This document shows, piece after piece, positions 7,807-16,397 of a stretch of DNA of 64,000 nt. Below the pieces are notes generated by a model, which saw only the letters and a list, made by a program, of their open reading frames with translations, made no database searches and was not told the DNA's origin. The first letter of the stretch is position 1. Every line of letters begins with the position of its first letter. Source of the DNA: an uncultured bacterium (lineage in GTDB: Bacteria > Bacillota > Clostridia > Oscillospirales > Ruminococcaceae); assembly GCA_905215965.1 (NCBI GenBank), contig CAJMSD010000011.1:21720-85719 (forward strand), in the 5' to 3' direction. A program made the position numbers and the translations under genes.

Positions 7807-9549
7807 TTAATTAATTGAACGCTTTACATATGAAGTATGAAGAATTTCATGAGCCTTATGACTTCCGGGTTCACCGAAGAACTCGTCATATACTGCCTTT
7901 ACAGCAGCATTTTCATGAGACTTTCTAACCGGCATTGAAGCGTCAATATCATAAAGTGCCTTTGCACGCATTGCACGAAGATCGTTAAAGTTTCTGATGC
8001 TTGCAGGCTGCTGAGGCTGACCGCCGCCGTTTACACAACCGCCGGGACATCCCATTATTTCAATGAACTGATAATCAGCTTCACCGTTTTTAACCTTTGT
8101 AAGAAGCTCCTTAGCATTTGCAAGACCGCTTACAACTGCAACCTTAACGTCAAGATCCCCAACCTTATATGTTGCTTCCTTGATACCGTCAGTACCGCGT
8201 ACTTCAGGGAAATCAACAGCATCGGCACCTGTAAGAGTATGAACTGCCGTTCTGAGAGCAGCCTCCATAACTCCGCCTGTTGCGCCGAAAATAACAGCTG
8301 CACCGGTAGAGATTCCAAGAGGCTCGTCGAACTTTTCGTCAGGAAGAGCAGTAAAGTTGATTCCTGCACGCTCGATCATTCTGCCAAGCTCACGGGTCGT
8401 AAGAGCAAAATCAACATCGGGAACACCTGCAGCGTTCTGGTCATCTCTGCCGATCTCAAACTTCTTAGCTGTACATGGCATGATCGATACTACAACGATA
8501 TCCTTAGGATCGATGCCCATCTTCTCTGCATAATATGTCTTAGCGGTAGCGCCGAACATCTGCTGAGGAGACTTGCAGGTCGAAAGATTTTCTGTCATTT
8601 CAGGGAAATAATGCTCGCAGTATTTGATCCAACCGGGTGAACATGAAGTGATCATCGGGAGAACTCCGCCGTTCTGAACACGGTCGATAAATTCATGCGA
8701 TTCTTCCATTATTGTAAGATCAGCGCCGAAATCAGTATCAAACACTCTATCAAAACCAAGTCTTCTGAGAGCTGCTGCCATTTTTCCTTCTACATTTGTG
8801 CCGATAGGCATACCGAAGCATTCGCCGAGAGCTGCACGAACAGCAGGAGCTGTCTGAACAATTACGTGCTTTGAAGGATCTGCGATCGCTTCAAGAACAG
8901 GCTTTGTATAATCCTTTTCGGAAATTGCTCCAACAGGACAAACTGCAATACACTGACCGCAGGAAACACAGCTTGTTTCGCCAAGTCCCATATCAAATGC
9001 CGAGCCAATAAATGTTTTAAAGCCTCTTTCGTTAGCGCCGATAACACCGATTCCCTGGACTTTTGAGCATACGGCTACGCAGCGGCGGCAAAGAATACAT
9101 TTATTGTTATCGCGGTACATATGAGCAGCAGAATTATCGATCTCGTACTCATTTTTTGCGCCGTCATACTTTGCAGCGTCCTCAATGCCGTAATCCTTTG
9201 CAAGCTTTTGAAGTTCGCAGTTTCCGCTTCTCACGCAAGAAAGACATTTTCTTTCATGAGTTGAAAGAATAAGCTCAAGCGTTCTCTTTCTTGACTCAAT
9301 TACCTTAGGCGAGCTTGTGAGAATTTCCATATTATCCGAACATGGATAAACGCAAGCAGCAACGAGTCTGAAACCTCTGCCTTCGTTTACCTCGGTAACG
9401 CAGATACGGCAAGCGCCGATCTCGTTGATCTCTTTCATATAGCAAAGTGTAGGAATCTCAATACCTGCAATATGAGCAGCTTCAAGAACAGTTGTGCCCT
9501 TAGGTACGGATACTTCAACACCATTTACTTTTACTGTTAAATTTTCCAT
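7807..9549 (-). CDS. hydA: [FeFe]-hydrogenase catalytic subunit HydA
   Basis: The 580-aa subunit makes H2 at the H-cluster. From the N-terminus: a plant-type [2Fe-2S] domain (about 1-78, Cys in GACRICVTEV), a His-ligated [4Fe-4S] region (CLSCVRSGNCELQ), two [4Fe-4S] clusters (CILCRRCVAVC and CVSCGQCIAVCP), then the catalytic domain with TSCSPGW (about 301-307), MPCTAKKFE and EIMGCPGGCVNGGGQP. The C-terminus carries the small-subunit-like region. The second Cys of the usual TSCCPxW block is Ser here. It ends the operon hydC-hydB-hydA; together these resemble electron-bifurcating hydrogenases that couple NADH and reduced ferredoxin to proton reduction. Start follows GCGGAGGAATTAAG. Confidence 0.95.
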   Translation of the reverse strand: MENLTVKVNGVEVSVPKGTTVLEAAHIAGIEIPTLCYMKEINEIGACRICVTEVNEGRGFRLVAACVYPCSDNMEILTSSPKVIESRKRTLELILSTHERKCLSCVRSGNCELQKLAKDYGIEDAAKYDGAKNEYEIDNSAAHMYRDNNKCILCRRCVAVCSKVQGIGVIGANERGFKTFIGSAFDMGLGETSCVSCGQCIAVCPVGAISEKDYTKPVLEAIADPSKHVIVQTAPAVRAALGECFGMPIGTNVEGKMAAALRRLGFDRVFDTDFGADLTIMEESHEFIDRVQNGGVLPMITSCSPGWIKYCEHYFPEMTENLSTCKSPQQMFGATAKTYYAEKMGIDPKDIVVVSIMPCTAKKFEIGRDDQNAAGVPDVDFALTTRELGRMIERAGINFTALPDEKFDEPLGISTGAAVIFGATGGVMEAALRTAVHTLTGADAVDFPEVRGTDGIKEATYKVGDLDVKVAVVSGLANAKELLTKVKNGEADYQFIEIMGCPGGCVNGGGQPQQPASIRNFNDLRAMRAKALYDIDASMPVRKSHENAAVKAVYDEFFGEPGSHKAHEILHTSYVKRSIN

Positions 9550-9563
9550 CTTAATTCCTCCGC

Positions 9564-11462
9564 TTATTTCTTGATAATTGCCTTAAACTTACATGATGCA
9601 ATACAAGCGCCGCATTTTACGCACTTATTTGTGTCAATCTCCATTGCAGCAAGCTTCTTGCCCGGAGCAATATAATCTGTTCTTGTGATTGCTGATGCAG
9701 GACACTGCTTAGCGCACATACCGCAGCCGATACATTTATCCTTAACGATCTCAAAGTGGAGAAGATCCTTACAAACGCCCGCAGGACATTTCTTATCAAC
9801 AACGTGAGCAATATACTCGTCACGGAAATAACGCAGCGTTGAAAGTACCGGATTAGGAGCTGTCTGTCCGAGACCGCAAAGCGAGTTAGACTTAACGTGA
9901 TAGCAAAGCTCTTCGAGCTTATCGATATCCTCAAGAGTTCCCTGTCCCTTTGTGATCTTGTCAAGAATCTCATACATTCTCTTTGTACCAACACGGCAGG
10001 GAGTACACTTACCGCATGACTCGTCTACTGTAAATTCAAGGAAGAATTTAGCGATATCGACCATACAGTTATCCTCGTCCATAACAATAAGTCCGCCTGA
10101 ACCCATCATTGAGCCGATACCAATAAGGTTATCGTAGTCGATCGGAATATCGAAATGTTCAGCAGGAATACATCCGCCTGAAGGACCGCCTGTCTGTGCA
10201 GCCTTGAACTTTTTACCGTTAGGAATACCGCCGCCGATCTCTTCAATAACTTCGCGGAGAGTAGTACCCATAGGTACTTCTACAAGGCCAGTATTATTAA
10301 TCTTACCGCCAAGAGCGAATACTTTAGTTCCCTTAGATTTTTCTGTACCCATTGACGCGAACCACTCAGCGCCGTTGAGAATTATCTGAGGAATATTTGC
10401 GTATGTTTCAACGTTGTTAAGAATAGTAGGCTTCTGGAAAAGTCCTTTCTCTGCCGGGAAAGGAGGACGCGGACGGGGTTCGCCTCTGTTTCCTTCGATA
10501 GAAGTCATAAGAGCAGTTTCTTCGCCGCAAACGAAAGCGCCTGCACCGAGTCTGAGATCGATATCAAAGCAGAAATCAGTGCCAAAGATATTCTTTCCGA
10601 GCATTCCCTTTTCGCGAGCCTGATCGATAGCAATTCTAAGACGCTGAACAGCGATCGGGTACTCTGCACGAACGTAGATGTAACCCTGCTTAGCTCCGAT
10701 AGCGTAACCGGCGATTGACATAGCCTCGAGAACTACGTGAGGATCTCCCTCAAGTACGGAACGATCCATAAATGCGCCCGGGTCGCCCTCGTCAGCATTA
10801 CAGCAAACATACTTCATGTCAGCGTTAGGAACAATGTTTTTAGCAAGCTTCCACTTCATACCTGTCGGGAAGCCGCCGCCGCCTCTGCCGCGAAGACCGC
10901 TGTCGAGGATAGTCTGGATAACTTCGTCCTGAGTCATAGAAGTAACGACCTTGCCAAGAGCCTCATAACCGCCTCTGCCTATGTATTCGTCAATGCATTC
11001 AGGATTGATAACACCGCAGTTTCTGAGAGCTACTCTGTGCTGCTTTTTATAGAAAGCGGTCTCATCAAGAGATTTAATATTATCGCCTTCTACAGTCTCG
11101 TCATAAAGAAATTCCTTAACGGGATTTCCGCCGATGAGGTGCTCGTCAACGATTCTCGGCAGCTCGTCAAAATTAACTCTGGAGTAGAAAGTTCCCTCCG
11201 GATAAACGATCATGATCGGGCCAAGAGCGCAAAGTCCGAAACAGCCGGTTTTTACGACCTGGATCTTATCTGTAAGTCCCTTAGCAGCAAGTTCCGATTC
11301 AAGAGTTTCTATAATTTTAGCCGAGCCTGACGAAGTACAGCCTGTACCGCCGCAGACAAGAACGTGTTTTTCATATTTAGAAGCTGCATCGCCATGTGTT
11401 CTGAGCGCCACTTCGCCCTGCATAGCTTCTCTGATAACCTTGAGTTCGTCAAGAGTTTTCAT
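9564..11462 (-). CDS. hydB: Hydrogenase NuoF-like subunit HydB (FMN, NAD(H) binding)
   Basis: The 632-aa electron-input subunit oxidises NADH. An N-terminal thioredoxin-like [2Fe-2S] domain (about 28-120; CGGTGCTSSGS, then TGCFGLC) is followed by the NuoF core with GRGGGGFPTGMKW for FMN/NAD binding, a [4Fe-4S] site CGKCTPCRVGT, and two C-terminal ferredoxin-type clusters (CIGCGMCAKQCP and CVKCGACIASC). This long form with extra C-terminal clusters is the HydB of trimeric hydrogenases rather than the shorter NuoF of complex I. It lies 14 bases before hydA and 30 bases after hydC and has a TAGGAGG ribosome binding site. Confidence 0.95.
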   Translation of the reverse strand: MKTLDELKVIREAMQGEVALRTHGDAASKYEKHVLVCGGTGCTSSGSAKIIETLESELAAKGLTDKIQVVKTGCFGLCALGPIMIVYPEGTFYSRVNFDELPRIVDEHLIGGNPVKEFLYDETVEGDNIKSLDETAFYKKQHRVALRNCGVINPECIDEYIGRGGYEALGKVVTSMTQDEVIQTILDSGLRGRGGGGFPTGMKWKLAKNIVPNADMKYVCCNADEGDPGAFMDRSVLEGDPHVVLEAMSIAGYAIGAKQGYIYVRAEYPIAVQRLRIAIDQAREKGMLGKNIFGTDFCFDIDLRLGAGAFVCGEETALMTSIEGNRGEPRPRPPFPAEKGLFQKPTILNNVETYANIPQIILNGAEWFASMGTEKSKGTKVFALGGKINNTGLVEVPMGTTLREVIEEIGGGIPNGKKFKAAQTGGPSGGCIPAEHFDIPIDYDNLIGIGSMMGSGGLIVMDEDNCMVDIAKFFLEFTVDESCGKCTPCRVGTKRMYEILDKITKGQGTLEDIDKLEELCYHVKSNSLCGLGQTAPNPVLSTLRYFRDEYIAHVVDKKCPAGVCKDLLHFEIVKDKCIGCGMCAKQCPASAITRTDYIAPGKKLAAMEIDTNKCVKCGACIASCKFKAIIKK

Positions 11463-11492
11463 AAATTGACCTCCTAATTGGTAAAATAAGAA

Positions 11493-11990
11493 TTATTCCG
11501 AGTATTTTGCAAGGATTGTATCCACATCATCCACAGTAAGGCGACCGTAAACATCTTCATTTACAGTAAGTACAGGAGCAAGTCCGCATGCACCGATACA
11601 ACGGCAAGCCTCAAGTGAGAATTTACCGTCAGGCGTGCATTCACCGCCTGTAATGCCAAGCTTTTCCTGAAGCTTATCATAAATATCGCCGGATCCTTTA
11701 ACGTAGCAAGCCGTACCAAGACATACTGAAATGGTATACTCGCCCTTTGGATAGAGTGAAAACTGTGCATAGAAAGTTACGACACCATAGATCTTCTCAA
11801 GAGAAATTCCTGTTTTATCAGAAATAATAGTCTGAACCTCAATAGGAAGATAGCCGTATATTTCCTGTGCTTTCTGGAGTATCGGCATTAATGCGCCCTT
11901 TTCGTCCTTGTTCTCTTCAATAAACTGAAGAAGCTGTGCCTCCTGTTCAGGAGTGCCTTTAAAAGGAATCTTAGATTTTGCTGAATTCAT
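11493..11990 (-). CDS. hydC: Hydrogenase NuoE-like subunit HydC
   Basis: A 165-aa thioredoxin-fold [2Fe-2S] protein. The ligands are visible in VCLGTACYVKG and ACRCIGACGLAP, with the NuoE-like helical N-terminus (LPIEVQTIISDKTG). It passes electrons between HydB and HydA in the soluble trimer. It is the first gene of hydCBA and has a consensus AAGGAGG ribosome binding site 7 bases before ATG. Confidence 0.95.
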   Translation of the reverse strand: MNSAKSKIPFKGTPEQEAQLLQFIEENKDEKGALMPILQKAQEIYGYLPIEVQTIISDKTGISLEKIYGVVTFYAQFSLYPKGEYTISVCLGTACYVKGSGDIYDKLQEKLGITGGECTPDGKFSLEACRCIGACGLAPVLTVNEDVYGRLTVDDVDTILAKYSE

Positions 11991-12383
11991 TAAATGAACC
12001 TCCTTGTATTTACTGTGAAAAAGTATATATTACTATCAGGCAGCTGATTAAAGTTGCAAAAAGCATCAAGTGTATAAAACGACTGCATGGCAAAATGTGC
12101 TTTACCACGCTGACAAAAAATTAACAATGATACATACAGCACTAATAAAATCAGTTCTCCAAAAAATTATATCATATTTCACATATCTATTGTATTATAA
12201 CATATATATAAGAAAATTTCTACTTCTAATTTGCACTAATTGAAAAGCAATAATTTGTGTATTTTCCACACATTTATACAATATGCGAATTAATATTGCT
12301 TTCCGTGTCATGTTGTGCCATAATATGGATATAATTTATTACAAATATCCAAAAAATTAATTTTTGCTATTTGCATATATGGA
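11991..12383. promoter_or_regulatory. AT-rich divergent intergenic region (hydC / DUF4250)
   Basis: About 390 bases with no gene. For hydC on the minus strand there are TATAAT boxes at 12166-12171 and 12194-12199, both with poor -35 boxes, giving leaders of about 170-200 nt. Short inverted repeats occur (GTGT..ACAC near 12256-12271; GGATAT..ATATCC at 12328-12351). A single TTGTTAA-like half site of the redox regulator Rex is present near 12115, but no full palindrome, so I do not call an operator. Confidence 0.4.
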
Positions 12384-12412
12384 TTGACAATACGGGAAAA
12401 TTATTGTATATT
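12384..12412 (+). promoter_or_regulatory. Sigma-A promoter for the DUF4250 gene
   Basis: TTGACA, 17-base spacer, TATATT, with TATAAT directly after at 12413-12418. It leaves a leader of about 100 bases before the ATG at 12519. Confidence 0.75.
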
Positions 12413-12518
12413 TATAATATACCATTTTAAGCGCAATCGATTGCCGGTAAATATAATTACGCTGTTGCTTTATAATGATTGCTTGTACTATCTAAAATAT
12501 CAATTTGAGGTGTTGATT

Positions 12519-12695
12519 ATGACTATTCCTAATGATCCCGCTATTTTACTGAGCTTTATTAACACAAAGCTTCGCGACGAATATGCCGATCTGGACGATC
12601 TATGCCGATCTTTGAATTTATCTGAAAAAGACATTATGGCAAAACTTGCATTGCTCGGCTACGCTTATGATGTAAATACAAATCGATTTAAGTAA
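12519..12695 (+). CDS. DUF4250 small protein
   Basis: A 58-aa protein starting MTIPNDPAILLSFINTKLRD and ending GYAYDVNTNRFK. The NDP..LLS..NTKLRD start, the middle LD(D/A)LC..L and the final GY.YD...N.F match DUF4250, a small family of Firmicutes proteins of unknown role that looks like a short helix-turn-helix. A longer frame from a TTG at 12384 would begin inside the promoter and is rejected; the ATG at 12519 has GAGGTG six bases upstream. The next gene begins 34 bases after its stop, so they may be co-transcribed. Confidence 0.82.
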   Translation: MTIPNDPAILLSFINTKLRDEYADLDDLCRSLNLSEKDIMAKLALLGYAYDVNTNRFK

Positions 12696-12729
12696 TCGTT
12701 ATGCTTATGCATATCGAGATTGGAGGATT

Positions 12730-13923
12730 ATGAAAACTATAATTAAAAAAATGGCTGCTGTCACTGCTTCCGCTATACTTACTATCAGTACAGCAAGTTC
12801 ACTGTTTGTTTCTGCTGATTCCGAACCAGGCGATACGGCTTTAACTTTGTCTTTCAGCTATGCTGGCGAGGGCATTACTTGCAGCGATGAAGAATCCTTA
12901 TCCGAGGTTCTTCTTGAAAGCGGAGAATCATTTATACTTCCACAAACATCACTCAAAAGTGAAACCGACTTTTTCTGCGGCTGGACATATGACGACTTTT
13001 TTCTGTATTTGCCCGGGGACAATTTCATTATGCCGAACGAGGATACCGTTCTAAGACCTGTTTGGACTACTAAAGACGACGATGCTGCATCGTATACTGT
13101 CTCTTATAACATAGTGATCGACGGTGAAAAAATAGAAGATGACGCGTATTCCGAATTTAAATTAGTACCTGGACAATTTTTCTCGCCCTCAGCTCTTTCA
13201 TTGCAGCGCAGTGGCTATGTTCATATAGGCTGGCTGTATGACAATCATGAAATTAAAAACTTCGATAGAGTCATTATGCCCGAGCATGATGTCGTTCTTG
13301 AACCTGATTGGCGCAAGTATCATACAGTGGCATATTCTGCAGGAGACGTTGACAGAATCAACGGCAATTCCTTTTATGCATACAACGATCGTTATGTCGG
13401 AAATGAATTTGATATCGCCGATTCCACACGTATTTCAAGATCAGGCTTCAATCTCGTCGGTTGGACATGTGATTATGACGGATTGCAATACAAACCGGGT
13501 GCATATTTCACCATGCCAGACGCCGACGTAGAATTCACCGCAATATGGGAAGCAAAAAATTACAATGTAGTTTTCAAAACTTCAAATGGTACAAAGTCCG
13601 AAGTTTCTAAGGTTGCAGGCTATACGGACACTGCTGTCGTCTGCCCTGACTGTACGCTGAAAAAAGCCGGATATGTTTTTGCCGGATGGACTTTTGGAGA
13701 CGATCCCACGATCTATAAACCGGGAGACGAATTTATCATTCCCGGCGCGCTTCCGGGACTCGGAATTTCTCTTAACGGCGTTTGGCTTACACAGGAAGAA
13801 TATGACATCATTAATTCTGTAAATTCATTTACTCTTGCACAGGCACGCCAAAAATATGTCTCAGGTCTCCTTACTGCCGAAGAGCTTCAGGCAATTTCCG
13901 ATACTGTGCTTAATAAACAATAA
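12730..13923 (+). CDS. Secreted InlB B-repeat / Listeria-Bacteroides-repeat protein
   Basis: A 397-aa protein with a clear signal peptide (basic start, hydrophobic stretch, cleavage near SADS at about 30). Four copies of the beta-grasp repeat follow, each with a (G)W.(Y/F)D core, a (G)D.(F/V)IMP turn and a final V.W: about 40-113, 120-195, 196-275 and 276-352. A short tail (SFTLAQARQKYVSG onward) has no LPXTG, no transmembrane anchor and no dockerin, so it is probably released or held non-covalently. Such repeats occur in adhesins and extracellular proteins; binding partner unknown. The start has GGAGGA four bases upstream. Related to its neighbours only by strand and spacing. Confidence 0.85.
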   Translation: MKTIIKKMAAVTASAILTISTASSLFVSADSEPGDTALTLSFSYAGEGITCSDEESLSEVLLESGESFILPQTSLKSETDFFCGWTYDDFFLYLPGDNFIMPNEDTVLRPVWTTKDDDAASYTVSYNIVIDGEKIEDDAYSEFKLVPGQFFSPSALSLQRSGYVHIGWLYDNHEIKNFDRVIMPEHDVVLEPDWRKYHTVAYSAGDVDRINGNSFYAYNDRYVGNEFDIADSTRISRSGFNLVGWTCDYDGLQYKPGAYFTMPDADVEFTAIWEAKNYNVVFKTSNGTKSEVSKVAGYTDTAVVCPDCTLKKAGYVFAGWTFGDDPTIYKPGDEFIIPGALPGLGISLNGVWLTQEEYDIINSVNSFTLAQARQKYVSGLLTAEELQAISDTVLNKQ

Positions 13924-13964
13924 TTTATTTAACACATTATAACGCTTATAGGAGAAATTAAATT

Positions 13965-14888
13965 ATGAAGCAAATTAAACTCGGCTGCTCTGAAATCACT
14001 GTTCCGCAGGTTGCTGTCGGCTGTATGAGAATCGATACCCTTTCCCAGTCAGATCTTACGCATTATATTGCTCACTGTATCGAAAACGGTCTTAATTTTT
14101 TTGATCATGCCGATATTTACAGCGGTGGAAACTGTGAATCCGTTTTTGCCGACGCTTTCCGCAGAACCGGATTCAAACGCGAGGATATTATTCTGCAATC
14201 AAAATGTGGTATAGTTCCGGGAATCATGTACGACTTTTCAAAAGAGCATATTATCAACTCTACAGATGAAATACTCAAGCGTTTAGACACAGATTATCTC
14301 GATGTTCTTGTGCTTCACCGCCCTGATGCCCTTATCGAGCCGGAGGAAGTTGCGGAGGCATTTGATATTCTCAGCAGTTCCGGCAAGGTCAAACATTTCG
14401 GCGTTTCCAATCATAATCCTATGCAAATTGAACTCCTGAAAAAATATGTAAAACAGGACATTCTTGTTGATCAGCTTCAGCTCAGTATCCCATTTTCAAA
14501 TATGATAGCTTCAGGACTTGAAGTCAATATGACTACGGAAGGCTCTGTCGGTCACGACGGAGGTATTCTCGATTATTGCCGTTTAAACGACATTACAATT
14601 CAAGCATGGTCGCCTTTTCAATACGGATTTTTTGAAGGAGTTTTTGTCGGAAATAACGATAAATTTCCCGAGCTTAACGCAAAGCTGACAGAGCTTGCCA
14701 AAAAATACAGCGTATCGGAAACGGCTGTCGCAGCTTCATGGATACTGAGGCACCCTGCAAAAATTCAAATGATAGCCGGAACTACCAATATCAAACGAAT
14801 GAACGAAATTATTTCAGGTTGCGGCATAACGCTTACGCGGGAAGAATGGTACAGCCTTTACCTCAGCGCAGGTCATATGCTGCCGTAA
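13965..14888 (+). CDS. Aldo/keto reductase
   Basis: A 307-aa NAD(P)H-dependent reductase of the YdhF/YajO-like AKR group. The tetrad is visible: Asp and Tyr in FFDHADIYSGG, Lys in LQSKCG and His in VLVLHRPD. The cofactor region with AASWILRHPAKIQ and IAGTTNIKRM near the C-terminus fits. Substrate unknown; these enzymes reduce small aldehydes or ketones in the cytoplasm. AGGAGA lies before the ATG, 41 bases after the secreted-repeat gene, so the two may share a transcript that ends at the terminator at 14904. Confidence 0.9.
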   Translation: MKQIKLGCSEITVPQVAVGCMRIDTLSQSDLTHYIAHCIENGLNFFDHADIYSGGNCESVFADAFRRTGFKREDIILQSKCGIVPGIMYDFSKEHIINSTDEILKRLDTDYLDVLVLHRPDALIEPEEVAEAFDILSSSGKVKHFGVSNHNPMQIELLKKYVKQDILVDQLQLSIPFSNMIASGLEVNMTTEGSVGHDGGILDYCRLNDITIQAWSPFQYGFFEGVFVGNNDKFPELNAKLTELAKKYSVSETAVAASWILRHPAKIQMIAGTTNIKRMNEIISGCGITLTREEWYSLYLSAGHMLP

Positions 14889-14903
14889 AGTAAAGAAGTT
14901 TTC

Positions 14904-14947
14904 GCCATAGCGCTATGATTATAGTCAAAAGCGCTATGGCATTTTTA
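14904..14947 (+). terminator. Rho-independent terminator
   Basis: Stem GCCATAGCGCT/AGCGCTATGGC with a 15-base loop, followed by ATTTTTA, 16 bases after the reductase stop. Confidence 0.88.
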
Positions 14948-14976
14948 TTGACAACATAACGCCTTTGATGTATAAT
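14948..14976 (+). promoter_or_regulatory. Consensus sigma-A promoter for the DUF3795 gene
   Basis: Exact TTGACA, 17-base spacer, exact TATAAT, beginning right after the U-run of the preceding terminator and 38 bases before the ATG. Confidence 0.88.
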
Positions 14977-15014
14977 CATTAGTATGATAAAGCGAAGTTT
15001 GAAGGAGAAATATA

Positions 15015-15389
15015 ATGAAACGTGAACTTGGAATAGCACGCTGTGGATTGGCATGTTGCTTATGTAGTGAGAACGAACATTGCAGTGGGTGCGATTCTGG
15101 AGAGTGTCCTAACAAGAACTGGTGTGAAAACAGAAAATGTTCTATTGAGAGAAATTTTGAACATTGCTACGAATGCAAGTTGGAATGCAGAAAAGGATTG
15201 TTGTCCAAAATCAAGCCTTATGGTTTTACATTATTCATTAAAAGATATGGGGAGACGGTTCTGTTAGACTGTCTCGAACGAAATGAGAAAGCAGGTATCA
15301 TCTATCATCGTGACGAAATAAACGGTGACTATGATGACTTTGATGATGTGGAAAAACTGATTCATTTTATCCAAACAGGTGAAAGATAA
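15015..15389 (+). CDS. Cys-rich DUF3795-like protein
   Basis: A 124-aa protein whose first 60 residues hold eleven Cys, starting RCGLACCLCSENEHCSGC and continuing CPNKNWCENRKC and CYECKLEC. The RCGL.C..C..(x)C.GC pattern is that of DUF3795, thought to bind metal (zinc or an Fe-S cluster); function unknown. The C-terminal half, GDYDDFDDVEKLIHFIQ, is acidic. AAGGAGA lies before the ATG. It has its own perfect promoter and a terminator, so it is a single-gene unit. Confidence 0.75.
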   Translation: MKRELGIARCGLACCLCSENEHCSGCDSGECPNKNWCENRKCSIERNFEHCYECKLECRKGLLSKIKPYGFTLFIKRYGETVLLDCLERNEKAGIIYHRDEINGDYDDFDDVEKLIHFIQTGER

Positions 15390-15424
15390 CTTCTAATTTA
15401 TACGAATAATTGAATATGTACAAC

Positions 15425-15467
15425 AATCCCCGAAACAATTTTCAATAATTGCTTCGGGGATTAAACT
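15425..15467. terminator. Bidirectional terminator (DUF3795 gene / aguB)
   Basis: AATCCCCGAA/TTCGGGGATT with an inner CAATT/AATTG extension, between convergent genes. The polyamine operon would end here on the minus strand. Confidence 0.8.
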
Positions 15468-15518
15468 TCTTTATCGTCGTTCCACTAAAACGTGCGGCTT
15501 TTATTTCTATGCCAAATC

Positions 15519-16397
15519 TCATTTGGCTGTGATCGTTTTATAGCACTCAGGACGTCTGTCACGGAAAATGCCCCATTCAAGACGCGCACCGCTTATCTCG
15601 TCAAGATCGAATTCGTGAAGAATAACATCATCGCCGTCTCTGCCTGAACTGCATACTATCTCGCCTGTCTCGTCGGCTATAAATGATGAACCATAGAAGC
15701 ATAAAGAGGAACTCTGTCCGCCGTTTTCTTTACACGGCTCGACCGATTCCGTTCCATATCTATTAGCCGCAACTATCGGAACAACATTTGCGGCAGCATG
15801 ACCTTGCATACATCTCTGCCAATGCTTCATGCTGTCACAGCCAATGATCGGCTCTGAACCTATAGCTGTAGGATAAAATATTATTTCCGCTCCGTTAAGC
15901 GCCAGCGAACGCGCCGTTTCCGGAAACCACTGATCCCAGCAAATACCGATACCGATACGGGCATATTTTGTATTCCAGACTTTGAATCCGCTGTCGCCGG
16001 GAGTAAAATAGAATTTCTCCTGATAATAATGATCGTCGGGAATGTGAGTCTTTCGGTAAATGCCCAAAACTTCTCCGTCAGCGTCAATGACAGCAACCGA
16101 ATTGAAAAGCCGATTCTCATCGCGCTCATAAAAGCTTATCGGAATAACTGAGCCAAGCTCTGCGGCAAGAGCACTGAAATGCAATACAGCTTCGTTTTCA
16201 AGCACGGGTTTTGCAAATTTATAATATTCGTAACGACGCTCCTGACAAAAATATTTACGCTCGAAAAGCTCGGGCAGAAGCACTATCTGCGCCCCCATAT
16301 CCGATGCCTTACGAACAAGCGCGTCGGCTTTTTTTATATTTTCGGCAACATCTGCCGCACAGTTCATCTGTACTGCTGCAACCTTTACTTTACGCAT
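15519..16397 (-). CDS. aguB: N-carbamoylputrescine amidase
   Basis: A 292-aa nitrilase-superfamily hydrolase that converts N-carbamoylputrescine to putrescine, CO2 and ammonia. The catalytic triad is visible: Glu in LLPELFERKYF, Lys in YRKTHIPDD and Cys in GICWDQWFPE; these blocks and the length are specific for AguB. It overlaps the end of aguA by 8 bases and is the last gene of the six-gene polyamine operon. With AguA it completes the arginine-agmatine-putrescine branch. Confidence 0.95.
   Translation of the reverse strand: MRKVKVAAVQMNCAADVAENIKKADALVRKASDMGAQIVLLPELFERKYFCQERRYEYYKFAKPVLENEAVLHFSALAAELGSVIPISFYERDENRLFNSVAVIDADGEVLGIYRKTHIPDDHYYQEKFYFTPGDSGFKVWNTKYARIGIGICWDQWFPETARSLALNGAEIIFYPTAIGSEPIIGCDSMKHWQRCMQGHAAANVVPIVAANRYGTESVEPCKENGGQSSSLCFYGSSFIADETGEIVCSSGRDGDDVILHEFDLDEISGARLEWGIFRDRRPECYKTITAK

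Noticed and set aside
8239..8640. Long open frames opposite hydA, hydB, carB and other genes
   Set aside because: They are mirror frames of well-supported genes, without ribosome binding sites or recognisable motifs.
12100..12130. Rex operator upstream of hydC
   Set aside because: Only one TTGTTAA-like half site is present and the second half does not match the palindrome.
12384..12518. Upstream extension of the DUF4250 protein from a TTG
   Set aside because: The TTG is the first part of the -35 box TTGACA, so it cannot be in the mRNA from that promoter.
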